Shown here piece by piece: positions 54,156 through 64,000 of a DNA stretch of 64,000 nt; the stretch's first letter is position 1, and every line of letters begins with the position of its first letter. Origin of the DNA: Mytilus galloprovincialis (taxonomy: Eukaryota > Mollusca > Bivalvia > Mytilida > Mytilidae); NCBI RefSeq assembly GCF_965363235.1, contig NC_134847.1:51770805-51834804 (forward strand), in the 5' to 3' direction. The notes beneath the pieces were generated by a model. The model searched no databases. It had not been told where the DNA came from and worked only from the letters and a program-made list of their open reading frames with translations. Position numbers and translations under genes: made by a program.

Positions 54156-57100
54156 AATCTTGCATAATAATCTGCCCACGTTCATAATGCTTAAAATGGT
54201 TGTTTTAGGAAATATTCATGCCTTTGATAAGATACAAGGAGTTTATTCAAAAGTTGATTTGAGCACATGTTTTTTATATATAAAAATTGAAGTTTTCTGT
54301 CGCATATTAGCTTCTTTAAGATGTTTATCTCTGATTTAAATAGGAAAATAATAATAACAAGGACACTTGAGGTTTCCTTTAGTTTAAATGTATTTAAATG
54401 TTCACACAAACCTATAATACTTGCAGTCATATGTAACCTTATAAAGGAAAAACAAAAAACAAAACCACAACATAGGATATGTAATTTCCTACTTTCCATT
54501 AATATGTACATGTAAACGATGCAAACAAAAAATTCTATATTGTTTTATTTAATACCGAACTACAATATATATTTCTGCGTATTTGAATTGAAAAAAAATC
54601 CATGGATTAAATATTAACCTTATAGCTGTAGTAATAAGATACATTCACATTGTTCCAGGCAGGGAGGTTATGAATATTGAAAAAAGAGACCGAAACATGT
54701 TCATAAATTAACCCGGGAGAATGTCATAAAAGAAGGACGAAAGATACCAGAGGAAGAGTCAAACTCATAGATAGAAAATAAACGGACAACGCCATGGCTA
54801 AAAATAAAAAGTCAAACAGACAAATAATAGTACAGAAGACACAACATAGAAAACTAAAGACATAAAGTTACCATGTGACTCAATTTTTGAAAATCATAGT
54901 AGTCAACTGAGTTTACTAATAGTATATTGGTGCATCATGTTTTGTGTTGTTTCTACTGGTTAAAGTCTGATCTAGTATACCCCTAACCCTAGTTAGAGAA
55001 TTAACATACTTGACTGAAATATTTATTATGTAAAAGTTAAATACGAAACATTGTTCATTTCAGTGTTGAGTAATGCCTTGTTGTGTTTGACCACTTACAA
55101 CTTACCATGAAACTATGATTGATTATTAAAGTTAATTGTCAAATGGGTATCCTTGATTAATTTTTCGCTAATGTATTTCAATATGAATAACTATCCGTGA
55201 CATCTATTATGCCAATATTTTCATCGGGAAACCTTTATTGGATGATGTTTTTGAATTAAATTAAATACGATACTATATAGTATAAGATGGAATTACTACT
55301 CCCAAATAAAAGCGGTTTAAAGCTGTTAGGCTGATGATACCCTCGTTTTTGTTAATGCTTAACAAAGCTAATTAAATCCTTTGATTTAAAATTTCATATA
55401 TATAAACAGTACATCCAAGAAAATAATTGCAAGTTCACATTGTAAGTAACAATGTTTCTTGAAAATTTTTACGTTTATACAACATTTTGTTTTAATTGTG
55501 AATGGTTACTCGTTCAATACCTTGATTGCATAATTATAAATGATTTGGTAAATAATGTTATTTGGTCTCATTGACTTCCCGGCTATATTTCGTTCCTTTT
55601 AAGATGATTTTGAAGTTAGGTAGCCAGTTTAAGTATCACTTTAAAACCTTATGAATATATAGAAGGAGTGGAGTGTTATCAGTCAATAGGTCGCATGCAA
55701 GAAAAATAAAGAAGAGCAGGTGATCATTAGGTATTGATATTGTGGAGATGATAGAAATACATATCAGGGTTTCGAGAAAGCAAGTAGTAAACAGAAAAGT
55801 TTGCGATAATTTAGATATAAGTCATATAATACTACACGCATTATTTTTACAAAACAAAACTACGCTTTTAAATATACTGCAAGGACAAACAACAATTGTC
55901 GTCTTTCCTTTTCAGCATGAAAAATATAGACTTATGTAAAAAACGATACGACTAAACATTGTTTCAATTTCGCACAAAAGGTAGGTACAATTAAAAATCA
56001 TTTCTGTTATTTAATGAAACTGAATTGATCAAACATCGATACAAGTTAAGAGAAAAACCAATCCATTCTCGTATGTAAATAGCACAGATATCAAAATTTG
56101 GACAATATCATTAATAAACATAACCTGTGTTATGTGAATGCAATTTGTTTCAGATAATTCTTTCATTGCAATTAGAAATTCAGATTATGATTCGAATTAA
56201 AATACTTTGTAAATGATTTCTTAAACGGTTTGTTCCAAAATATTTCGTAAAGATTCTATTGTCTTAGAAGATTTTGTTACGTAGGCGAAATTGACCTTAA
56301 AACGATTGCATTGACTATTGATGTCCTAGATAGGTAGATTGGACATATTTTGACTTTATTTACTGACTAATTTAAATTGGGATTTATTGTTACTATAACA
56401 TTCCAATGAGACTGCAAAATGTTGGGTTTTTTTGGTTTAAATTTAACCTGGAGTATGCGTGTGTAAAATGTATTTCGACATTTCACTTCGATAAATGACT
56501 TGTTTACTATTGGAATAAAAGCCTTCGCTTTTTTGTTTTCTCCGTATTAGGCTATTAAATTTTTGATGTACTATGTATGTGGAAATTTTTGTGAAAATGA
56601 ATAAGAAGTGGCATTTCTTACCTTTCATACTTTAATTTCATTGATAAAAATCATATGGACTACACGCATTATTTTTACAAATGGACCCACCCAGTGTTCA
56701 GTTTGAAAATCATTTGGTTAGTTTACACATTCATACACGTTCTGATCAAAACCAATATACATGCAGTGTATATAAAGTGCGAATCCAGTTTGTTCATTTT
56801 CACTGTCGTATGCGAGTATGTCTATTGTAGAACAAAAGGATGACGGAAAAACTACGTTTGTTTACTTTTTCAAAATACGAAATAATTGAGTGTATGTTTT
56901 AACATAATTTAATAATTATTTAACTTTCTAATGTATAATAACAAGATTAAAGTAAAAAAAGTGTAATTAAAGCAGCTGAATACATAATATTGTAGCTTGC
57001 ATGCAATTCATTTTAACTATATATGCGATGAATTATCACTGTGAGTGCAATCATTTCTGATGTGGATTTTTGGAGGAGCGGTGAATTTTCATTATTGTTT

Positions 57101-57839
57101 TATATGATAATTCGACATGCAACAACTGAAAATAGTCTTAAAATGACTTTCATATTGATGATATTTGCAATGCAAGCTGGTCATAGATGATAACTTGAAT
57201 ATACACGGATATAAGCAACTTCTGGTTGATTCAGGACATTGTGTACAGTGCATCGATATTTTTTCTGTACGTTCGTTTTTTTTTTCGGTTTTATGTATTT
57301 TTTCGTCATAGTTCTGTACCGTTCGTAAGTAAAACACCAAGAACATAATTAGCTGAAATGCCCAACTTTTTTTGTCAGCAAGCATTTGCAACTGCTAAAA
57401 CTATTTTACATTTCTAACATTTCATATTGAAGATTTAAACGACCTGAATCTGTATTGGTTTGTCGTGAAACGGAACTTACTGCCGCTAGAAAACCCTACT
57501 TGTCGGGAGCACATGATTTCAAATCATTTTCTTAAAAACTCAGCATTTGATCTTGAGGTCCATGGCCAAGCTCACACGAAGGTCAGGTTGATATTCGTCA
57601 CATTGTATTAAGGTAATACACATTCATATCATCCATATATACTAGTATTCAAATACTTCTGGTGAGTTTGCTACTAGTGTGTCATAGATCCAAAAATTTA
57701 CTGGAACAGAACATCCAGGAATTTAACGTTTTTATAGTTCGTTCTTATGTTGTACTGTTACAGCACTGTCACAGGTTAGGAGAGGGTTGGGATCCCGCTA
57801 GCATGATTAACCTAGACACATTCTGTATGTATGTGCCTG
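54156..57839. other. Intergenic DNA, no gene seen
   Basis: AT-rich. 54,755-54,865 (AAACGGACAACGCCATGGC, AGACACAACATAGAAAACTAAAGA) is the reverse complement of a block at 44,080-44,175, a dispersed repeat. Open frames at 54,067-54,515, 55,742, 56,443-56,843 and 57,092-57,391 show no domain. A strong donor at 56,620 (minus) follows ATGAAAG but no signal peptide is visible. Confidence 0.4.
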
Positions 57840-58112
57840 TCCTAAGTCAGGAGCCTGTAATGCAGTGGTTGTAGTTTGTTTAAGTATAACATGTTTATTT
57901 TTCGTTCATTTTTTGTACATAAATTAGTTTTCTTGTTTGAATTATTTTACATTGTCATTTCGGGGACTTTTATAGCTGGCTATGCGATATGGGCTTTTCT
58001 CATTAGTGAAGGCCGTACGGTGACCTATAATTATTCATTTCTGTGTCACAGGGTCTCTTGTGGAGAATTGTCTCATTAGCAATCATACCACATCTTCTTT
58101 TTTTATATTTGG
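57840..58112 (+). repeat. SINE-like repeat family B, long copy
   Basis: AGTCAGGAGCCTGTAATGCAG, ATAGCTGGCTATGCGATATGGG, GAAGGCCGTACGGTGACCTATA and GAGAATTGTCTCATTAGCAATCATACCACATC. The frames at 57,662-58,079 run through this repeat. Other copies: 29,780, 30,790 (reverse), 40,400 (reverse) and 63,715. Confidence 0.75.
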
Positions 58113-58519
58113 TGGAAATATTAGGACGGTCTATCTATACCAATATTGCTTCGCGAAGCAGTAATTAACGTCCGGAATCAATTAAACGGCGTTTATACTC
58201 CGTGATTTAGAACATTTTTAGAGCATTAAAACATGTAGCAATAAACTGTATTAAATATATCCTTGTATTCTTACAATTACGCATTTGTTTATTTGCAACA
58301 ATGATTTATGAGAAATTCTAACATATATTAAGGCGACTCGATTTTTGCTCAACCTTCTTTATTGTATAAGATGTATGTGATACGGCATAATAGAAATCAA
58401 TTATTCAGCCACCCAAGTGTCAAATGTAAAGCAATTGTTTGTGCTAGACGAAAACGTTACCACTAACATAATCGTGAAATGAATATCGTTTGGGACTGCT
58501 CTTTAATTTAAGATGAATC

Positions 58520-58693
58520 CATTAGAGCTATTTTCATAATACTTGTAGTTAAAAGTTTGGTTGGCTTGTATGCCTTTTTAGTATAAATGTTTGCTCAATT
58601 ATAATTACAATGCTTAAGCAAACATAAATACAAACAAATCAAGCAAGCCAATTACACATTTTAACTACAAGCATTATGAAAAAAGCTCTAATG
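58520..58693. mobile_element. Fold-back MITE, 174 bp
   Basis: CATTAGAGCTATTTTCATAAT and ATTATGAAAAAAGCTCTAATG are inverted, followed inward by ACTTGTAGTTAAAA / TTTTAACTACAAGC, TTGGCTTG / CAAGCCAA and ATGTTTGCT / AGCAAACAT. Confidence 0.85.
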
Positions 58694-59083
58694 ACGTTTT
58701 ATAAGTATGTGCTGTATATTTAGACCGAAATCGAAAACTGCTTTTTTCGGTGACGTGGATTGGCTTAGCTCTACAAGATATATGTTTACAATGATGGCGT
58801 GTCATAGGAAAGGATATATTTAATCCGTCATATAGATCTGGGTCTAAACAAATTATCAGAGAAAATATAATTGACAATATGCCACTTTTACAGAATTTAT
58901 TGATATTTATCATATACTTAGCATTGATATGATAGCTTTTGCATATATGTAATGGGCGGAAGTACACACGCCATAATTTCCCACCCGGGATGATAACCCA
59001 TAGTGCACAACACCCATAATAGTGCCTCTCGTGCAAGTTACTTCCAGCGTTTCCGGTATCGGTTGTTCACTTGTCCATTGTGA

Positions 59084-59234
59084 CATCTGGGTCGAGTTCA
59101 ATATCGTAGCAGCTACGTAGCGGCTACGTAGCTGCTAACAATATTTATGTTACAACTAGTCTATAGCTACACGTTCAATAGTCAAAATCTACGTAGCACT
59201 ACGTAGCTGCTACGATATTGAACTCAACCCAGAT
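59084..59234. mobile_element. MITE with 45 bp inverted ends, 151 bp
   Basis: ATCTGGGTCGAGTTCAATAT and ATATTGAACTCAACCCAGAT are inverted with one mismatch, and CGTAGCAGCTACGTAG / CTACGTAGCTGCTACG continue the match. The interior holds further CTACGTAG words. A target duplication is not clear. Confidence 0.82.
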
Positions 59235-59564
59235 ATTTTTTATGACGACGTCAAAATTTACGGGAACTTTTGTGGGGATAGTTTAGTACTCGCTAACAAA
59301 TGCCATTGACAATTATGAATCATTTTATAGTACAACAAACATGGAGTAATAATAATCATAAAACTCTTTCAAATTTTCAATGTTATAAAATGCCTCTATA
59401 GGAAATTTTACCATAAATATATGTATGGAGGTAGTGATGCTGTTGTTGGACATTTATAGTATATTTGATTCATAATTTAACTTCTTTATAAAGTTTTTGA
59501 CTGTTATTGCACTTGTTTATTTGCTTTACATAAAACTATTTTCGGAAGTATATGATAAAGCGAA

Positions 59565-59628
59565 TAATACATGGCCTTTTCCATATCAGCCTGGGTATCC
59601 AGGCTGATATGGAAAATGCCATGTATTA
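59565..59628. repeat. Near-perfect hairpin, 30 bp arms, 4 bp loop
   Basis: TAATACATGGCCTTTTCCAT... and ...ATGGAAAATGCCATGTATTA pair around GTAT with one mismatch. Either a tiny MITE core or a structured element. Confidence 0.85.
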
Positions 59629-59635
59629 ATCTCTT

Positions 59636-60784
59636 TATTACCTCAGACTCTTACTCACTAAGCATGCATATATAATCAATCCTTCTGACTTCATACATTT
59701 TGTTAGCGAGTCGGCTAAATTACGACTTTATATGATCAAAATAAATTAATATCCTTCTGTGAGAATGCATCGCATATACAACAGTAATGAATCGCTCTAC
59801 AGTGAAAATGGAAGTCTAGTATCATTATTCAACAGTAAACGTGAATCGCATCCCCATCCCCAAAACAACATAATGGAATTTTATTCAACATCAACAAGCT
59901 GAACAACAAAACCTGTTTTAAGTTATACTACATTATCAATCATGTTCAAATGTACGTTTTTCTACAAATGACACTTTACTGCTTCTTTTAAATCTCTTGT
60001 AATCTCTGTTCGTGAACTATTCTTCATATTTATCTATTTGTGTATCAATTTTACACCTGGATGGTTGTAGGCGTGATTAAAACCCGTCCGTATCAAATAC
60101 ATTTATGATGAATTCATAAAACAGTACATATTGTATATTATTTCTTATTTTATTCAAAAATCATGAATTTGTCGTATTTTTATTTATCATTCTACATTAG
60201 AAGTTCATCACGGATACAGTGAAAATGACATTTCAGGATACACACATTACATACACTGTACATGTATGAAAAACATAAACAGCTTGAAGGTAAACTAATC
60301 ATTACTCAATCTAATCAAATTGCGTAAAATTTGATAACCATGAACAGAACACATGATAATAAGTAACAGGGGTAAACTGGGTAGGGAAAAAATGACAGAT
60401 ATTGTAAGTTAATTAATTTGCAATAACGAATAAAAATATTTGTCAACCAAACAGTTTGCTATACATTCCTGAACATGTCGTCCTATATTGGTACAGTTTT
60501 AGGATCTTTCAATTGCGTGTTTAATACATAATTATTGACTAACAATGTTTTACAAATAATACAGTAAATTGTTAATTTTGAAACATTGCAAACATTTTCA
60601 TTCTGATTTGTATTGTTGTATTGTCGTAAAGTTATTTGAAATGAAAAGTTGTATAGCAAACATAGAATTCCCTCACAAAATGTTATCGCACACTATAACC
60701 ATGATAACATGCTATTACATACATTTATTATTCTATGTTGTCAGGTTGGTTATTTAGTTTACATCGAACTTCAAAACGAACAAC
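59636..60784. other. Intergenic DNA upstream of the small secreted-peptide frame
   Basis: AT-rich. No gene and no repeat recognised. No clear TATA box directly upstream of 60,785, though several TATTTA-like words occur. Confidence 0.35.
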
Positions 60785-61238
60785 ATGAAGACAACAACTT
60801 TATTAGCTTTAATTTTAGTGGCAGTTTTGGTGAGAGGTAAAATCTTGAATTTTTGTTTATCTGTGTGCAAGATTGTTTTTTTGTTTGTTTTGGAAATAAC
60901 GTTAAATGTTTAAAAATAAATATATTTTTTTTCTTCAGTTTTTCAGATGCATTTTAACAAAAATTTAACAGAAACATCATACTTAATCATCAAATAATTA
61001 ACCATCAAAAATGTCTCATTTTAATGGGTTTCCCTCAGTTTTAACTTATATCGCGGATTTGTTTTCTCTCAATCGATTTATGACTTTTGACAGCGGTATA
61101 CCACTGTTGTTTTTATTTAAAATATTTTGTGATGGATGCCTAGGTTATACATACCTTCCACTCAAATGTGAATGCCTTAAATGTCGCAGCGTGAAGTCTC
61201 AATTTACACTTGATGGAGATGCTAGAAATGTAAACTAA
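60785..61238 (+). CDS. Candidate small secreted peptide, two exons
   Basis: Exon 1 (60,785-60,836) encodes MKTTTLLALILVAVLVR, a textbook signal peptide, and ends in phase 1 at a GTAAAATC donor. Exon 2 (61,144-61,238) follows a TGCCTAG acceptor in phase and reads GYTYLPLKCECLKCRSVKSQ and a short acidic tail to a stop: 48 residues in all. The Cys-x-Cys-x2-Cys core suggests a disulfide or metal-binding peptide. Weak points: the acceptor is pyrimidine-poor, and a stronger acceptor (TTTCTTCAG at about 60,941) would give a different, cysteine-free tail stopping at 60,996. I do not recognise the family. Confidence 0.35.
61012..61125 (+). repeat. Dispersed repeat module, diverged copy
   Basis: TCTCATTTTAATGGGTTTCCCTC, TCTCTCAATCGATTTATGACTTTTGAC and GGTATACCACTGTTG match 50,530-50,640. 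It lies in the putative intron of the small peptide gene. Confidence 0.65.
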
Positions 61239-61353
61239 AAAGAAACAATCTCATGTAAGTATCTCATTCTAAAACCTTTAAGTATATCAATCAATTTATT
61301 AAATATAAAATATGTAATCATTTTAAAAGGTCGTCTTTTTTACATAATAAAAA

Positions 61354-61830
61354 AATGTAAGGGTTCCGCGGAACCCAGTTTCTCACCTACTTTTGCTGTT
61401 AATCGGCGGCTCAACAAAAATGAGGAAAAAAATAATAAAAATATTCATGATAGTTCATGAATCTAATAAATGTTTAAAAAACTTTAACTGCAGACTGTAT
61501 TTAATGTTAACCAGAGGAAAAAGTCCATTTATAAGTAAAATACGGAAAACAGGTAAAAAATTTGTCCTTCAAGATACTAGCTTTTGATCATTGACAAGCT
61601 TCTGTCCAAGTTTGGTACAAATCCAGGATAGTTTAAGAAAGTTATTAAAATGTTAAAAACTTTAACCACAGAGTGAATATTTGTGGACGCTGCCGACGAC
61701 AACGACGATGACAACACCGACGTTGACGCCGAAGACGGAATGTAGGATCGCTATATCTCACACTTTGTCGACAAAAGTTGAATTTCAAAGCTCGACAAAA
61801 AGAATGCGGAAGATAGAAAATTGGCTATAA
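61354..61830 (+). mobile_element. Element beginning with a 16 bp palindrome and ending GC-rich
   Basis: Starts at the palindrome GGGTTCCGCGGAACCC (61,361-61,376), follows the 3,816-3,990 copy, then shows two tandem blocks (AAAATGTTTAAAAACTTTAAC.GCAGA.TG type at 61,470 and 61,650), a GACGACAACGACGATGAC stretch at 61,693-61,740 and a right end with CGACAAAAGTTG, CTCGACAAAAA and AAAATTGGCTATA. The right end resembles that of the 9,655-10,740 element. Confidence 0.72.
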
Positions 61831-62598
61831 ATCAAAATTGGACTAACAACAGCCAAAAGACGAACATCAGTTTAGGTAATTGAAAACAAAACATAAACAA
61901 CAGAATACCACTTCAAACGGGTTGATCTAAGGTGAATTAAAGTATTAAGCAGAGCCTGCTCCACTTTTGGCACCTGTAATGATGCTCATGTTACAACTCG
62001 GTTACAAGTTTAGTAACTAGATTGTGTCAAATTAGTAGAAAAGAGGACAGGGCTGTGGTTATACGATTTAAACATATCTGTCGTCATCTATGAAACAGAT
62101 ATTCAATAACAAACTCGTAATGGCTTTTTTTAAACATTTTAAACGAATGACTTCCACTTTACTACTTTGTACAGTGCCAACTCAAACACAGCTACAAGAT
62201 GTGAATGGGTTTTTAGTATTGTAAGGACTTATGCATTCTTTGTAGTTCTGTTAAATATGTAGGGACTATTCTATCTCTTATTATGCCACTTTATTATTGC
62301 GTTGATAATATTTGACGGTAATAACAATGCCTGTATGACCAATAACAAGAGAAAATTAGACACAAAACTAGAATCATAAAATATTTTATTTTATTTGTGA
62401 AAATGAGGTCATATATAAGGAAAAAACATTGACTTTTTTCAGAATGAAGTAAAAGGAAAAGTTTGACCAAGGAATGGACATTGTCTAAGCCAACTGTTGG
62501 CATAACAAAATTAAAGTTACTGTATAAACATTTAAATTAAACTCGTGTTCTTTCACAAACTTTACGCCTTTCAAGCTTAAAATCCTTACTTAGCCGAA
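61831..62598. other. Intergenic DNA, no gene seen
   Basis: No repeat structure, exon or RNA gene recognised; the frame at 62,294-62,503 has no domain. Confidence 0.35.
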
Positions 62599-62599
62599 A

Positions 62600-62725
62600 A
62601 AAGTAATATCACAAAATTCAAAAAGGAAAGTTCCTTATCAAACGGTAAAATCAAAAGCTCAAACACATCAAACGAATGGATAATAACTGTCATATTCCTG
62701 ACTTGGAAAAGGCATTTTCTTATTT
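62600..62725 (+). repeat. SINE-like repeat family A copy
   Basis: AAAGTAATATCACAAAATTC, CAAACGGTAAAATCAAAAGC, CACATCAAACGAATGG and TCATATTCCTGACTTGG. Confidence 0.75.
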
Positions 62726-63714
62726 ATGTAGATCCCCACTCCAAAACTATATGTATGTCTATTCTTTCAGATGTAGGAAAACAAATCATATAATATGCAT
62801 TCCGTTATAACAGAAATTGAAAACACATATGTGTCAACATCAATGAAACAACAATCAAGAATAAAAAAAAGAAAGAACAAAAAACCAAATTTTAATGCAG
62901 CATATGATACCAATAATAAGAGCGCACAACGCATGTGCACAGAATAACCATCACATGATATAATGATGAAGCAAAATCAAATATGCCTATCGCATCGCAA
63001 GTCGGGAGTCCATAGTTCAGCGGTTGATGTTGGTTCCTGTCTGTTATATGTGGATTTGTTATTGATTTTTTTTTATAAAAAATTATTTAGTTGAGTTTTC
63101 GAAATGGAATGTTTCATATATTTCTTGTCGAGGCATTTTATACCCTAATATAAGGCATGTGTTTGTTTCCAAATTGTTGAATACAGTTCGGTATTGAAAT
63201 TCATACCACATCTCCTTATTTTTATTGAAATAAAAGACATAAACATTAAAAAGCCTCAAAACTGTAAGAGGTTAGACAGGAACAGTAAAATTCTCCCAGG
63301 ACAGCTCTACCTGTGGAGATTCCAACTTAAATGAGTGTAAAAAATATTCCACCCTGCAAACCTTTTTATTCATTTTCCGGCTTAAGCCATACATTATGTC
63401 TATTTTAGTTTGATCAGCTCTTCAACGTTTGAACAAATTTTATTTTTTCAAATATTTTGGTTTGGATTAGCTCTGAAGAGATATTTGTTGTGGAAATGTA
63501 CATCTAGTGAAGTTAAATCGGTAAAGATAATGTTCTTAAGGCGTCAGTAGTTTACTGATATTTAAAATTTAAAAAGAAAATAAACAAATCGACGAAGTAC
63601 CTATGTTTTTATTTTTTATTTCGCATCACCAAAACAAGAACAAACGTTGGTTTATGTCAGTAATATTTATTTTCGTTACTTGTATTTTTAGAGTAGGCCT
63701 CTTTTTTTGCCGTT
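62726..63714. other. Intergenic DNA, no gene seen
   Basis: Contains a short family B end (CATACCACATCTCCTTATTTTTATT) near 63,203; otherwise nothing recognised. Confidence 0.35.
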
Positions 63715-63795
63715 TCATGTCGGGGCGTATCATAGCTGATTTCAGTTTTTCTGATTGGTAAAATACGTACGGTGATCTTTTATTGTGTGATATAT
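63715..63795 (+). repeat. SINE-like repeat family B fragment
   Basis: CATGTCGGGGCGTATCATAGCTG and AAATACGTACGGTGATCTTTTATTGTGTGATAT are a diverged form of 57,955-58,045. Confidence 0.55.
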
Positions 63796-63821
63796 TGTAA
63801 TTGTTAATTTTGTCAGTTTTT

Positions 63822-64000
63822 AGCTCACCTGGCCAAAAGGACCAAGTGAGCTTTTCTCATCACTTGGTGTTCGGCGTCCGGCGTCGGTGTCCGTCGTCGT
63901 TAACTTTTACAAAAATCTTCTCCCCTGAAACTACTTGGCCAAAATTAACCAAACTTGGCCACAATCATTATTGGGATATCTAGTTTAAAAATGTGTCCGG
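63822..64000 (-). mobile_element. Reverse copy of the 11.3-13.1 kb element, cut by window end
   Basis: Starts with the hairpin AGCTCACCTGGCC...GGACCAAGTGAGCT (63,822-63,852), then GGCGTCCGGCGTC and the reversed unit end (TTCTCCCCTGAAACTACTTGGCC, AAATTAACCAAACTTGGCC), running off the window. Confidence 0.85.

Noticed and set aside
1..64000. CRISPR array, rRNA genes, integrated virus
   Set aside because: No regularly spaced short repeats with unique spacers, no rRNA-like segments, and no capsid, envelope or viral polymerase motifs; the RT genes are Penelope-like and LINE type.

Overview
The window is nuclear DNA of a marine bivalve, most likely a mussel (Mytilus or a close relative). This is inferred from intron-rich animal genes with GT-AG splice sites, AT-rich intergenic DNA, and many repeat families that I associate with mussel genomes (recalled resemblance, not a database search). 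There are no operons, no CRISPR arrays and no prokaryotic-style genes. Most long open frames are either transposon remnants or chance frames through repeats.

Three host loci can be supported. (1) Minus strand, 6,695-19,721: a complete nine-coding-exon gene for a mitochondrial glutamate carrier of the SLC25A18/A22 type. All exon phases join into one 310-residue frame with the three carrier signature motifs. (2) Minus strand, 39,617-50,350: seven exons whose phases all fit and that together encode a secreted-type protein with a six-cysteine ShK-like domain, a ten-cysteine Ly6/uPAR-like domain, a Ser/Thr linker and a C-type lectin domain. The first (signal-peptide) exon was not found. This unusual domain combination is the best candidate for an undescribed system here. 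(3) Plus strand, 60,785-61,238: a tentative two-exon gene for a 48-residue secreted peptide.

The rest is a transposon landscape. 1-4 kb and 9.6-13.1 kb carry elements made of internal tandem units with GC-rich simple-repeat right ends. 20.7-28.1 kb is a nested stack: a Penelope-like element with its GIY-YIG endonuclease upstream of the reverse transcriptase, split by a 4.65 kb transposon with terminal inverted repeats and a clean target duplication. That transposon holds a 2.26 kb palindrome and a further nested satellite-bearing element. 33.3-33.7 kb is a fragment of a second Penelope-like clade. 34.8-38.6 kb is a LINE whose 5' half (endonuclease) is inverted relative to its 3' half (reverse transcriptase), with the breakpoint at the same codons in both halves, as twin priming would produce. 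A Mutator-like MITE with a 9 bp target duplication sits inside it. From 40 to 60 kb there are several fold-back MITEs and many copies of two SINE-like families.

Relations: intron repeats of the carrier gene are ordinary dispersed families. The lectin gene introns hold MITEs and SINE-like copies, one MITE lying only 66 bp upstream of an exon. The stack at 20.7-28.1 kb lies upstream of the carrier gene's first coding exon. Three full cAMP-response-type palindromes at 30.46-30.73 kb may belong to a promoter, but no transcript link can be shown from sequence alone.
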